Shown here: positions 11,373 to 21,441 of the stretch, piece by piece | How positions within the stretch are numbered: position 1 is the stretch's first letter | Layout: each line of letters starts with the position of its first letter | Assembly: GCA_963576735.1 (NCBI GenBank) | Contig: OY755198.1 | Coordinates: 2,108,001 to 2,172,000 of the forward strand | DNA from: Bedellia somnulentella | Taxonomy: Eukaryota > Arthropoda > Insecta > Lepidoptera > Bedelliidae | Direction: 5' to 3' | DNA: 64,000 nt | Made by a program: the position numbers and the translations under genes | Notes under the pieces: generated by a model | What the model was told of the DNA's origin: nothing | Database searches by the model: none | Seen by the model: the letters and a program-made list of their open reading frames with translations, nothing else

Positions 11373-11904
11373 GACTCTAGTTGAGTCTGGTGTGACTCTA
11401 AAGTTAGTGTTAAGTTCTACGACCTCGCCGGCGGGGTCGGTATCGGGAGTGATAAGGACTAATGTTGGTTGAGCCATTCAGCCTATTTATAAGTGCCACT
11501 CATGAGCGCGCGTGACTTATATAAGGTTTTATTAGTACATCTGTGCTCAACGCGCATCGAGTGTTATATTATATTATTTAGGTATGAATGTGATTTTGTA
11601 CTAAACTAACTTACATCAAAATACGGAATGAACTATTTTCAAACTCTTTCCCTCTGACGCTGGCAGAGTGTAAGAAATTTATACTAGTGTAGTGTGCTAA
11701 CTAAACTAATTTAACAACCAAAGAGTTTTGATTCTGAAGACTAGGCTGTATGGTTCAAGTGATCTTTGCCTGCCGAATGGAGAATATATAAACAACAACA
11801 AAAACAAAACAACCGAACAGTTTTGTTTAATGTTTACGTTAATTTAATGTTGTGTTGTAATAAAAATTAAATAAATGAACACCTAATAGTTCTAGCTTAG
11901 CTAA

Positions 11905-12351
11905 ATGGAAGTACCTAGTGAAGATTTCGACTTGCCATGCTCCGACGACGAACTATCAAGTATCGGCTTTTATAACGGCAAAGATTGGCAATTGGATCCA
12001 ACAGAATTAGACGACTTATACAATGAAATCGATAAAACTGGTGTCCTAAACTTAGAATGGAAGAATCCTGGTCGTCGAGCTCCGAGTCCTGTGCAAACTA
12101 ATCAGGAAAACGCACCAGAGATACCTCAGTCACCAGTTAGAGAAGAAAAGTCTGATTTTGATTTTATGGATGAAGTTAATTCGCTGCGTCTTAGAGTGAG
12201 ACGAGACGGTGTGGATACTCTAAGAGGTTCTGCCAAAAAGAAGACGACCTCCTTTGACGGGATTCTCTCTAGTATGATTCGGCATAAAAGAATAAAGCAG
12301 TTAGAAGAGCAAGCAGGGTCAGCTCCTCCAGCCCCATCAAATAACAGCTAG
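11905..12351 (+). CDS. PAGR1: PAXIP1-associated glutamate-rich protein 1 (PA1) homologue
   Basis: An intronless frame of 148 codons matches the PAGR1/PA1 family. The protein is an acidic subunit that partners PTIP in MLL3/4 (Trr in flies) COMPASS-like H3K4 methyltransferase complexes in the nucleus. Visible family blocks in order: DLPCSDDEL (9-17), WQLDPTELDDLY (28-39), GVLNLEW (46-52), GRRAPSP (56-62), SDFDFMDE (83-90), and the basic C-terminal helix GILSSMIRHKRIKQLEEQ (119-136), which resembles the human LSDMKRHKKLEEQ block. The human protein is longer because of an N-terminal acidic extension. The ATG at 11905 is the first one before the PCSDDEL block, in the context CTAAATGG. The codons look selected and there is no disruption, so it is probably a living host gene. 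Untranslated exons upstream cannot be excluded. Confidence 0.88.
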   Translation: MEVPSEDFDLPCSDDELSSIGFYNGKDWQLDPTELDDLYNEIDKTGVLNLEWKNPGRRAPSPVQTNQENAPEIPQSPVREEKSDFDFMDEVNSLRLRVRRDGVDTLRGSAKKKTTSFDGILSSMIRHKRIKQLEEQAGSAPPAPSNNS

Positions 12352-12386
12352 TATTAATAATTACTACCAGTAGTGGTAGAAAATAT

Positions 12387-12446
12387 AATAAAATTAGGTT
12401 TCTAAAAAAATCTCAAGAAAAACTAGAAATGCAGAAGTACAATAAA
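12387..12446 (+). terminator. Poly(A) signals of PAGR1
   Basis: AATAAA occurs at 12387-12392 and again at 12441-12446, 36 and 90 bp after the PAGR1 stop codon. Either could direct 3' end formation. Confidence 0.6.
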
Positions 12447-12684
12447 ATTACTGCTTATTATTTTCTGAGGTTTATAAATCTTCATGATTTATCTCAGACC
12501 AAGTGTACCCAGTCAACGCTAGTGTGATAGCTATAGCTAACATTGGTAAGCTACACATAGCCACAATAGGTTTGGCCAGCTAAATAGATAATAAAAAAAA
12601 ATCTTTGACTGTTTAATACCTTTATACTGTACATCATTCAGGGTAGGAGAATGCAAGATTGTCAAAAATCTAAATCCTATCTGC

Positions 12685-13245
12685 GGCTTATTCCATTTAT
12701 CCACCCCAAAACAGCCTCCCTAAGTTGGATATTCGGAAACGCATGTCCTTCTAGCCACCCTGAACGGGGTGGATAATCAGAATTCATAATAAAATGTTTC
12801 TGCAGATTATTCACCCCAATTACAGTCATTTACAGAAACATACACAACACAAAATGGGTCCAAGAAACTTCGTGAACATTAAAATACTTAAGATAAACAT
12901 ACCTACTTTCTTACTTACAGTTTAAATAAAAATAAATTGGTGGAAAGTTTTAAATTAATATTTATTGTTACCTATAGGGTTGGTATGTAGTATTTCGGTG
13001 AAAACCATTAAAATTACCGATGTGACAAATGAAACCATAACAAGAAAGAAACTCCTAACAAAAAAGTGACAAATTGAAATTTAGGGTTGTTTTTCTGTAA
13101 ATGACTGTACGTAGACAGGGTAGAAAATCGGAAGAGACATATTATATTCATTACGGAAATCCACCCTGTTCAGGACTAGAAGGACACGCTTTTTCGAATA
13201 TCCGCCTTAGGGTGGCTGTTTTAGGGTGGATAAACAGAATAAGCC
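12685..13245. mobile_element. Inverted-repeat (MITE-like) element, 8-bp TSD
   Basis: The 561-bp element begins GGCTTATTCCATTTATCCACC and ends with its imperfect complement (GAATAAGCC). The inverted arms are about 160 bp each (to about 12840 and from about 13086). The flanks carry an exact 8-bp duplication, CTATCTGC (12677-12684 and 13246-13253). An 8-bp duplication fits hAT, P or Merlin-type transposition; no transposase is inside. The frame at 13101-13469 crosses its border and is not a gene. Confidence 0.8.
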
Positions 13246-13633
13246 CTATCTGCGCTCCTGGGCTATGGTGTCTTTCAGGACATTCGTTTCTATATAGACA
13301 CCCCAACGAGGCTTCTGTAGTGTGCTACATAGAAATAACTCCTAGCACTGGATATATCTGTAGTCCTTTGAAAATGTATGCCATACCAATACAGAAAGAC
13401 AGTTATAAAAGAAAGATATTTATTTGCAGTACAGACAGAGGAAACAAAATGCAAAAAATACGAAAATGAAAACATATACAAAATATATACTTACATTATT
13501 AATCAATTAAAAAACAGTGTGTTATATTCAAAAAGAAAGGTCTCTGCACAGCAAAACAAGAATTATAAAATTTAATAATAAATTAATTTATTTACTTTGT
13601 TTTATATCATCTTACTCACCAATGACTTGAAAC

Positions 13634-13745
13634 TCCTCAAACCCCTTAGTCACCATGTTTTGGCAATGTGGCTGGAGATCCATCACCAACTATTATCTAT
13701 ATCATATTTCCTACATCCATAATTTTACCCAGCCAACATCCGAAA
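13634..13745 (+). repeat. Repeat R, degenerate fragment
   Basis: It retains CCTTAGTC, TGGCAATGTGGCTGGAGATCC and CATCACCAAC in the order of repeat R, but ends before the tail. Confidence 0.4.
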
Positions 13746-13750
13746 GCTAG

Positions 13751-13994
13751 CTGTGTAGTCCCGGCTTAGAATAGCACTACCACATTACTCACGGGAAGTG
13801 TACGTTAGAGGCAACTGACGGTATTAGAGCTTTTAAGGGATTTTTGGGCATTGCGGTTGGAGACCCATCACCAACAATCTTTATTTCAGTATCTTTTCCC
13901 CATGCAACTTCCAAAAGTGGCTGAGGAATTTTTAATTTCCTAGCTCTGGCTACCCCTCCAAAGAATTTATAGCCGTGAGTATATGTATGTATGT
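13751..13994 (+). repeat. Repeat R
   Basis: From TGTGTAGTCCCGGCTTAGAA to the tail GTGAGTATATGTATGTATG this copy is about 244 bp. It carries the family core TGCGGTTGGAGACCCATCAC and the word GGCTGAGGAATTT. Confidence 0.75.
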
Positions 13995-14004
13995 TTATTT
14001 ACTA

Positions 14005-14290
14005 GAAATAATCCTCACATGAGGTTTTCATGAACAAAAACATTCTAATTATATGATGGTTAGGTTGAGAATCAACATTTGCATTCTATGTGTAAAGATA
14101 GACAAGCCGCCTCGCCTCGGAGGTAAGGAACTCTAACACTATTTAAAAAGTGTAAGAGAAACAAAGGAAAGAACAATTTCGCACGACTAGCCACTTGACA
14201 CTGTAGCTCAATTGGCAGAGCGACGGGGGTGTACACCCGGAGGTCATGGGTTCGATCTCCGCCGAATTTTTCTTCCCTTTATTTATTAGA
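14005..14290 (+). repeat. SINE-B
   Basis: It begins in AATCCTCACATGAGGTTTTC and ends in TTCTTCCCTTTATTTATTAG. Near the right end (14197-14265) lies a tRNA-like block with A-box TAGCTCAATTGGCAGAGC and B-box GGGTTCGATCTCC. It is an RNA-polymerase-III-derived retroposon and not a functional tRNA gene. Confidence 0.7.
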
Positions 14291-14456
14291 AACTAGCGGG
14301 CGGCTTCGCACGGATGGTGTTATTTTTTTTACTGCTTACCCCGTACAATATTTACCGTTATGATATATATCCTTTGTCCTTTTCCAACAATTTTCAGCTA
14401 GAACGGTTCATCCATTCTTGGGTTTTATATAGTGTAACTAACACAACTTTCTTTTA

Positions 14457-14699
14457 TACATACATATACTCACGGCCGTAAATCCCAAAAAGGGGTAGCC
14501 AGAGTTTCAGAGCTTGAAACTCCTCAGCCGCATTTGGAAGTTAATAGGGGAGAAGATGGAAAAAATAAAGTATCGTTGGTGATAGGTCTCCAACCGCATC
14601 GCCCAAAACCCACTTAAATATCCCCACACCCTTAGTCGCCTCATACGACACCCTCGGGTAGAAAGGGGTAGTGATATTCTAAGCCGGCACTGCACGGCA
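14457..14699 (-). repeat. Repeat R
   Basis: Minus-strand copy: the (ATAC)n tail is on the left and the terminus ...AAGCCGGCACTGCACGGC on the right. Confidence 0.75.
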
Positions 14700-14715
14700 T
14701 TTCTTTTATAACTTT

Positions 14716-15342
14716 CTTTTATATCTATACTAATATTATAAAGCTGAAGAGTTTGTTTGTTTGAACGCTAGGATCTCAAGAACTACCCAATCAAATTGAA
14801 AAATTCTTTTTGTGTTGGATAGTCCATTTATTGAGGAAGGTTTTAGGCTATATATCATCACGCTGCGACCAACAGGAGCAAACTATCAGCGAATAATGTT
14901 GCAAAATCGGGGATAATTATTCATACTAAGGCTTCCGTTGTGGGCGCTGCGTAAACGGTTTAAGTTACCCAACAAAAATGTATTAAAGAATTATTTCTCT
15001 TTAAATGATCTAAAAAAATGCCCGCGACAGTATATGTCTATAACCATTTTTATGGTAAATAAATATGGTCGAATTTTATGCATAATTGCCATAATGTTTT
15101 ATAAACATAATATTAATCTTTATCCGAATAAATATGTTGTTGATTGAGAGTACTTAATTGAGAACAAAATTGACCTTGACATCACTTAATTTAAATAAAC
15201 ATCTTAGAAGATAATACAATTTTAAAATTACTCCGTAACAAAATTTACACGCGTGCATGAACAAGACGCAAGACAAGACGCTGCGCTCTGGCCGGCGAGC
15301 GAGATCACCTGCGCGAGAAGCTTATGTTTAAGCCTTATCCTA
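14716..15342. repeat. Unclassified interspersed repeat
   Basis: The left end reads CTAATATTATAAAGCTGAAG with a (TTTG)n run, an entry motif seen in many lepidopteran non-autonomous repeats. The remainder has no recognised coding sequence. The GC-rich words at 15262-15310 resemble those at 10420-10541. Confidence 0.4.
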
Positions 15343-15737
15343 TTAATATTATAAATGTGAAAGTTTAGATGTTTGTGTGTTTGTTGCTAAATGAAGACTA
15401 ATTCACAGAACGTATTTAAAATATAATTTACAGGAAGCCAGATAATGATCCCAATTAACACAATAGGACACTTTTTATCCCAGAAAAATTAAGAGATCAA
15501 TAAATTTTCTTAAAAAATGGTTAATCAGACTAACTGACTAAGAATCAATGCTCAGCCGAAACTACTATACTTATAAACTTAAAATTTATAAAGTGAAAAA
15601 AATGTGAGGTCACTATGAAAAACACCTTTTTTCTCATCGCATGACAGAGACCCTCAACAGGACAGTTAAATGTTTCAGTTTGACGACGTGAAAGTCTACA
15701 CTTTTGACAGTACGAAGTCTGTGGGGTCAGCTAGTAT
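15343..15737 (+). repeat. Repeat E
   Basis: It starts AATATTATAAATGTGAAAG with GTTTGTGTGTTTG and ends ACAGTACGAAGTCTG..GGGTCAGCTAGT. Other copies are at 19278-19895 (split by a SINE), 34120-34205 and 62772-63021. The CTAG-type end recalls non-autonomous Helitrons, but the class is not proven. Confidence 0.55.
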
Positions 15738-15786
15738 ATAAATAATCCCCACATGAGGTTTTCATGAACAAAAACATTCTAATTAC
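15738..15786 (+). repeat. SINE-B end fragment
   Basis: AATAATCCCCACATGAGG followed by TTTTCATGAACAAAAAC is the conserved outer end of SINE-B, here without the tRNA-like part. Confidence 0.6.
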
Positions 15787-15823
15787 ATATAAGAGATTGA
15801 AAATATTAAACAATGTGAAAAGA

Positions 15824-16240
15824 ATACATACATACATACACTCACGGCTATAAATCCCTAGAAGGGGTAGCCAGAGCTAAGGAATTAGAAATTCCTCAGC
15901 TACTCAGCTCAGCAAGCACTGAGTTAGGACCTAGTTTGTGTTACCATAGCACTAATTTTAAGTTTAAAAATATTGTTTTTTTTTTCACTTTATGTAATGT
16001 TTTTCATATTGTATGTGGTGTTATGTTAACATAAATAAACGAGTTATCTATCTATCTATCTACTTTTGGAAAATCAAGTGGGGAAAAGTGGTAAAGTAAA
16101 GGTTGCTGGTGATGGGTCTCCAACCGCATCGCCCAAAAATTCCTGAATAGCCCCAATACCGTTAGTCGCCTCTTACGTACACCCACCGGATGAAACGGGG
16201 TAGTGTAATATAGAATAGTCTAAGCCGACACTACACGGCA
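15824..16240 (-). repeat. Repeat R, interrupted
   Basis: A minus-strand R copy is split in its CAGCCACTTTTGG word by about 160 bp (15904-16063). The insert carries AATAAA and ends in (TATC)n, which looks like the 3' end of a non-LTR retrotransposon. The other R half resumes at 16064 and ends ...GACACTACACGGCA. Confidence 0.75.
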
Positions 16241-16317
16241 ACGGTGAAAAGAATCAGGTTAATAAAAGTCATAGTTCAAATTTAACATTTAATATTTATC
16301 ATATCAATAGTAACACC

Positions 16318-16544
16318 AGGTTCTGCTGTCCGCTGCGAACGTTCGCGCGAATGTATGCGTTCGTGCTCGATCAGAACTCGTTTGTACTAGAAAAAAAAAC
16401 TTATATTACCATAATTATATTAATTTATATAATTTCTCTTTTTACATGTTCATTAGCCTTAATTTTTAATAATACGGACATATTACACATAAATCAGGTT
16501 TGAATTTACTTTAGGAAATTATCCGAAAATTAAGATGATTTCCT
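16318..16544. other. No recognised feature
   Basis: AT-rich sequence without coding potential, apart from a short GC-rich start (GCGAACGTTCGCGCG, a near palindrome at about 16337). Confidence 0.3.
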
Positions 16545-16700
16545 GCTTAGGAGGGCACGTTAAGCCGTCGGTCCCGGCTACTATTAAGGTAGTAGTCGTT
16601 AGTCTGCCAACCCGCAATTGGCCAGCGTGGTGGACTATGGCCAAATCGCCCTATATAGGGTAGGCTCGAGCCCCTTGGTGGGAACGTAAATGAGCTGGGA
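16545..16700 (+). repeat. LINE-associated repeat
   Basis: It carries GGGCACGTTAAGCCGTCGGT, GCCAACCCGCA and CCAGCGTGGTGGACTATGG, a 3' block recurrent in lepidopteran LINE and SINE families. Family assignment is from memory of such repeats and is not proven. Confidence 0.45.
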
Positions 16701-16931
16701 GGAAAAGGATTACACAGATCAACTTAATACAATTTAATTTAAGACTTGTGTTTTGGAACAACATAACGATGTTTTTAATACTTAATAATTCACATTAAAT
16801 AACATCGAAGACTAAGAAACAATCATGTATGGTACTAATACTTCTGAATATCGCTTGACATTATTAACCCGTTGTTCATAGTACGGTCGGCCAAAATTAT
16901 GGTTTACCACCCCGAAGTTGAATTCCGTTTG

Positions 16932-17009
16932 CAGATTCACAGGCGATAAAAAAAACAGTTTCGCTTGCAGATCGATCTGACAACTTCTATTGATTTTTTT
17001 AACCGATAC
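16932..17009 (+). repeat. Repeat end shared with 19909-19975
   Basis: ATTCACAGGCGATAAA..CAGTTTCGCTTGCAGATCG and CTGACAACTT recur nearly unchanged at 19909-19975, about 300 bp before an orphan THAP exon. It may be the terminus of one transposon family. Confidence 0.5.
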
Positions 17010-17697
17010 ATCATCATCATCATCATCAGCTCACACTCGTCCACTGCTGGACATAGGCATCTCCCATGGCGCGCCACCTCTTCCTATCCTCGGCCAGCCT
17101 CATTCATCCACTCCCGGCCACCTGCTTTAGGTCGTCGGTCCAGCGGGCTGGAGCGGTTATCGGTTCTTCGGCAGATGTGACCAGCCCACTGCCACTTCAA
17201 CTTGCTGAGCCGATGAGCTACGTCGGCCACTTTAGTTCTCTGTCGGATCACTTCATTTCTGATGCGATCCAACAGAGTGATGCCGAGCATAGCTCGCTCC
17301 ATCGCTCTTTGAGTGACTTTGAATTGGTGGACTAGTCCAGCCGTGAGTGTCCACGTTTCCGCACCATACGTTAACACTGGCAGGACGCACTGGTTGAAAA
17401 CCTTAGTCTTCAGACATTGTGGGATGGCCGAGGAGAAGATATGCCGAAGTTTTCCAAAAGCAGCCCAGCCCAGCTGGATGCGTCTTGCAGCCTCTTTGTT
17501 GAAGTTGTTTCTACCGAGTCGTAGCGTCTGACCTAGGTAGACGTACTCCGGCACAACTTCGAGCTCTGCTCCCTCGACAAGAACTGGTCTTGGCTGAACA
17601 AGAAACATGATTTTCGTCTTGTCCAAGTTCATGCCAAGCCCCACTTGCCGAGAGGCTGAGTTTAGGCTACTAATCATCCCGCCGAGATCCTCCACTG
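17010..17697 (-). mobile_element. RTE-like LINE, 5'-truncated, with TSD
   Basis: The minus strand encodes the C-terminal part of a non-LTR reverse transcriptase (about 17084-17695: NLDKTKIMF, YVYLGQTL, VLPVLTYGAETWTLT, RAMERAMLG, KLKWQWAGHICRR). A frame break after about 17150 shifts the WAGH-downstream block. The 3' tail is a (GAT)n run on the left, as in RTE-type LINEs. It is flanked by the exact 10-bp duplication TAACCGATAC (17000-17009 and 17698-17707). Being 5'-truncated, it is inactive. Confidence 0.8.
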
Positions 17698-17736
17698 TAA
17701 CCGATACGCGAGTTAGAAAATAAATCGTTATTCAAA

Positions 17737-18310
17737 AATAATTATTAACAAAAAGAAAACCGACTTCATAGAAAAACAACCGAAAATAAACAATCTAGTA
17801 CTAAAAAGTACGAAATAAGTTTTTTAATTGAATATGAGTACTGTGATTGATACCTTAGCAATTTCTTTATTCCATACGCGTCAGTTCAACCTACCAAAAT
17901 CTTAAAATTCTCTTAAATTAATTTGTGAACCGGTGCCAGCCTCGATGATTATTGATAATAAGAAGTGTGTATTTCGCACTTCATATACATGTAAAATGTA
18001 GGGTACCTTGTAGTTGTAGGGTAAATTTGTTTTTTGTACGATATAATATTTTTTAGATAGTAATAATCAGAGATAGATAGCAGGGTGAATTTACTTTTGT
18101 TTGTCTGGCACCGACTCAAAAATTAATTTAAGAGAATTGTAATATTTAGGTAGGTTGAACTGACGCGTGTGAAATAAAGAAATTGCTAAGGTATCAATCA
18201 CAGTACTCATATTCAATTAAAAAACTTATTTCGTACTTTTTAGTACTAGATTGTTTATTTTCGGTTGTTTTTCTATGAAGTCGGTTTTCTTTTTGTTAAT
18301 AATTATTTTA
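17737..18310. repeat. Foldback element, about 200-bp inverted arms
   Basis: The arms at 17737-17938 and 18107-18310 are near-perfect inverted copies (AACAAAAAGAAAACCGACTT outermost; AATTAATTT and CGGTGCC innermost), around a 168-bp loop. No coding sequence was found. A clear target duplication was not found. Confidence 0.7.
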
Positions 18311-18488
18311 TTTTACGAGTTTTAGAGATGGGTAGACCTGGCAAAGATGCTTCTCGGATGAGTCCTTCGTATTTCCGGTATTTCTGTTATAGTACGATAT
18401 TAAATAGGCTCAACCATATGTAACCTTACATTGTTCTTAAAATCCTTCGAAAGGCGATGGTCTTCAATTCTACATCTCAAGAAAGACT

Positions 18489-18675
18489 CAAACGCTCACG
18501 CCGAATATCCCTGAAGGGGTTAGCAGAGGTAGTAATACTTCTGAATATCATGTGACATTGTCACCTGTTGTTCAGAGTACCCACGATTTATTAGGCAGTG
18601 TTCTCACGTTATACAGGGCAGGGGCAGGCCTATCGGCGTTTTGAACAAATACACTGTCACATAATTGTGAGTTTC
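18489..18675 (-). repeat. SINE-A, 5'-truncated
   Basis: The tail half of SINE-A (CACGCCGAATATCCCTGAAG..) is present and the tRNA-like head is missing. It diverges more than the other copies. Confidence 0.65.
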
Positions 18676-19180
18676 GACAGTCCCCTCGATTTCCTGGGAT
18701 GCCATCATCAGATCCTGGTCTCATGGTACTTTCTCGGTAACAATAACATAACAAAAGAAATGTTTAGTGAACCTGTACTTCTCTTCATAAAAGCTACGAA
18801 GAGGAGTATAAATCTATATAGAATGTGGAAAAAACTGTTTCCTAATACCTAGTGATTGAGGATCCACACCTTCTATCATCAGCTCAGGAGCATAACAATA
18901 TGATTTTCAGAAGCAAATGCCAATATAAGTTCAGAAAATATGTAAAACGCGGTACATTTGCCTATAAAATTTGAGGGTTCCCCTCGATTTCTCCAGGATC
19001 CCATCATCAGACCCTGATATCCTCATCATGGTACCAATCCGGGAGTATCTTCTTTCGAATAAAAAAATAATAATCAAAATCGGTTCATAAATGGCGAAGT
19101 AATCGGCGAACAAACATAAAAAAAAAAAAAATACCGGTCGAATTGAGAACACTCCTTTTTTTGAAGTCGGTTAAAAAGAA
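18676..19180 (+). repeat. LINE 3'-end-like repeats
   Basis: Two related blocks carry CCCTCGATTTC..CCATCATCAGA, CATGGTACC and TCGGTTCATAAATGGCGAAG, ending TTTTTTTGAAGTCGGTTAAAA near 19170. These are common lepidopteran 3' tail sequences. No coding region was recognised. Confidence 0.45.
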
Positions 19181-19277
19181 GCTTAAGATTACGATGTTAA
19201 ATAACTTCAAACATAATCAACGTCACAACTGCAACTGTATGTTCATACACCGTATATATTTTTTAAGTATATATCCT

Positions 19278-19895
19278 TATAATTTTATAAATGTGAAAGT
19301 TTAGATGTTTGTGTGTTTGAGGTAAAAAGGCTTCTCAATTACAGACCACCGTGATAGCCCAGTGGGTAGAACACTCGGTTATCGTGCAAACGACTAGTGT
19401 TCAAATCCTGGGTCGGGCCTACACCAATTTGTCTTTTCTAAAGACATATGTGTGGTTAATTTATCATGGTTGTTAACGGTGAGGGAAAACATCGTGAGGA
19501 AACCCACATGGCTGAGTTGTACTTAGTCATGTGACAGTGTATTCGTAGGCCTGCCCCCTATCACGTGAGTACGCTGTCCATGCAAAACGTGGGTACTCTG
19601 AACACCAGGTGACAAAGTAACGTGATGTTCAGAAGTGTTAGTACCTCTGCCAACCCCTTCGGGGATATTCGGCGTGAACGTTTATGTTTATGTTTATGTC
19701 AATTACAGAATGTATATGAATGAAATTTAGCAGATTGCTAGATAATGACCCCAATTGTAACATAGGATACTTTTTATCCCAGAAAAAGACCAATAAAATA
19801 TTCACGCCTGATTGAACTAAGAGTACCGGAAAAACGCCAAAAGTTTGGCATAAGCAAATTTACAGTACGAAGTCTGTCGGGTCGGTACGGCTAGC
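19278..19895 (+). repeat. Repeat E, split by SINE-A
   Basis: The left part (19278-19345, ATTTTATAAATGTGAAAG) and the right part (19710-19895, ending AGTCTGTCGGGTCGG) are the two pieces of an E copy separated by the SINE-A at 19346-19698. Confidence 0.6.
19346..19698 (+). repeat. SINE-A, full length
   Basis: The plus-strand copy starts CCACCGTGATAGCCCAGTGG (A-box) and ends in (GTTTAT)n. The exact duplication TCAATTACAGA is at 19335-19345 and 19699-19709. It lies inside repeat E. Confidence 0.85.
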
Positions 19896-20283
19896 TATAT
19901 ATATATAGTCTGGCCGATTCATAGGCGATAAAGATCAGTTTCGCTTGCAAATCGATCTGACAACTTTTATTTATTCTTAAAGTCGAAATAACTAGCAACA
20001 ACTTTGACTATGAACACTATAGACAAAGCGATGTTACGTCATCCATTTTAAAAAGAGAAGCCCTTATTTAAGTTCTTATATGTTAAAAAGAGACACAAAT
20101 CTTTATTGTCATCTCTATCGCGTAACCCGTTTTGTTGATGTCACACTTTTAAATTGTGACAAACAAAGCGTCGACTTGTGAGCGATTTTGGTTTTCTTTT
20201 GATTTTGAGAAAGATTTTATTCATTTGTATATTGTTATTGTGACAAAAGAGACTCCATTAGTTAAGTTATTATTTAGTTAGGT

Positions 20284-20354
20284 ATGGTTGGGTGTAGCGT
20301 GCTTGGCTGCGGAAGCCACAGCGAAAAACACACCGAAGGATTGACTTCCCACAA
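20284..20354 (+). pseudogene. Orphan THAP-type first exon
   Basis: A 71-bp open exon starts MVGCSVLGCGSHSEKHTEG and ends at a GTGAGT donor (20355). MVxCxVxxC with the following His/Lys-rich turn is the start of a THAP zinc finger as found in P-type and other transposases and in host THAP genes. No matching second half (W..CxxHF..AVPTLF) was found in the next kilobases, so it is probably the left end of a truncated transposon. The repeat end at 19909-19975 may be its upstream terminus. Confidence 0.5.
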
Positions 20355-20856
20355 GTGAGTGAGTTTTTTAATGTTTTTCTACAGATAAATACATAATAAA
20401 TACATTGCGCGATCAGAAAATAAGTGATTCAAATGTTAATTACGTTGAACTAGATTACTAGCATTTTCTTTAGTTATTTTGAGCAATTTTTTAATAGTAT
20501 AACCTAAAAATATGCAGTATCTCAGTGTTGCCATAATTCACGTTTTCATCCTACCCTGTCGTTAGGGTAAAATTTTCAAATTAGTAAACTGATGTTAATT
20601 AGTGAGTATATTATGAATTTCGTCGCGCTATAGCGACGCTGAATGATTTCCAATTGTTATCTACGGAATTAGTAAGTAATAAATTTGTTATATTTATTTA
20701 ATTTTTACGCTATTTTACACGATAACGGTTAGAATGAGATGACAGTATACGATACTAAGTAAGTGCGAAAGAGATGGCTGTTTTATACCACGCGATATCT
20801 AGTTAAAAGGCCGCTTGTACTAGCTATGTAAGGTCTACTCTTCACGCCGAGAAAGA

Positions 20857-21431
20857 TGTGGCGACCGCTAGACGGCGAACTCACTCGCATACTAGCAGCG
20901 TCATAAAAAATCGTACATCGCGGTATCGAAATGTTTCTCTAGCTAAACATAAATACAAATTCTAAGTTGGTACACAGCAGGGTGTACTGGCCAGTATATC
21001 TTTGCTGTTCCCACAGTGGTGACCCCCGACAACAACATGACGAATCTTTCTACTACATTTCTCAATCTACCCACATCTTATACTCCTCGCTTACCTTACC
21101 AAACTACTCTACTCACCCGACCGAGCATCTACTGGCACGCTACTCTGCCTCACTGCTCTCACGAAACTCTACTACTAGACGGCGAACTCGCTCGCACACT
21201 AGTCCCTCTCTACTATTGGTAACAGGTACCTCTTAGCTCTTCGATATCGTCTATCGACTAGGAGGGGAGTACTGTGGCGACCGCTAGACGGCGAACTCAC
21301 TCGCATACTAGCAGCGTCATAAAAAATCGTACATCGCGGTATCGAAATGTTTCTCTAGCTAAACATAAATACAAATTCTAAGTTGGTACACAGCAGGGTG
21401 TACTGGCCAGTATATCTTTGCTGTTCCCACA
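20857..21431 (+). mobile_element. TRIM-like miniature LTR retrotransposon
   Basis: Two 159-bp direct repeats (20857-21015 and 21273-21431) were read base by base without a difference. Each begins TGTGGCG and ends TTCCCACA, the TG...CA form of an LTR. The 257-bp inside starts with TGGTGACCCCCGAC, a primer-binding-site-like sequence just after the left LTR, and ends with the purine run GGAGGGGAGTA just before the right LTR. No gag or pol is present. The overlapping 68- and 89-codon frames inside show no known motif and are probably chance. Flanks (AAAGA and ACGAT) are not an obvious duplication. Orientation follows the PBS and purine run. Confidence 0.8.
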
Positions 21432-21441
21432 ACGATAATTA

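Noticed and set aside
13101..13575. Frames of 122 and 65 codons after PAGR1
   Set aside because: They cross the border of the inverted-repeat element at 13245 and have no recognisable protein motif.
14197..14265. tRNA gene candidates (also 42388-42449, 45060-45132, 57022-57093)
   Set aside because: A and B boxes and arms are present, but the same block is embedded in repeated SINE-B sequence and the anticodon arm does not pair normally.
14938..15147. 69-codon plus-strand frame
   Set aside because: Lies in repeat sequence, AT-driven composition, no motif.
20967..21236. Ser/Thr-rich 68- and 89-codon frames inside the TRIM
   Set aside because: They overlap in two frames, begin in the LTR or PBS region, and show no gag-like motif.
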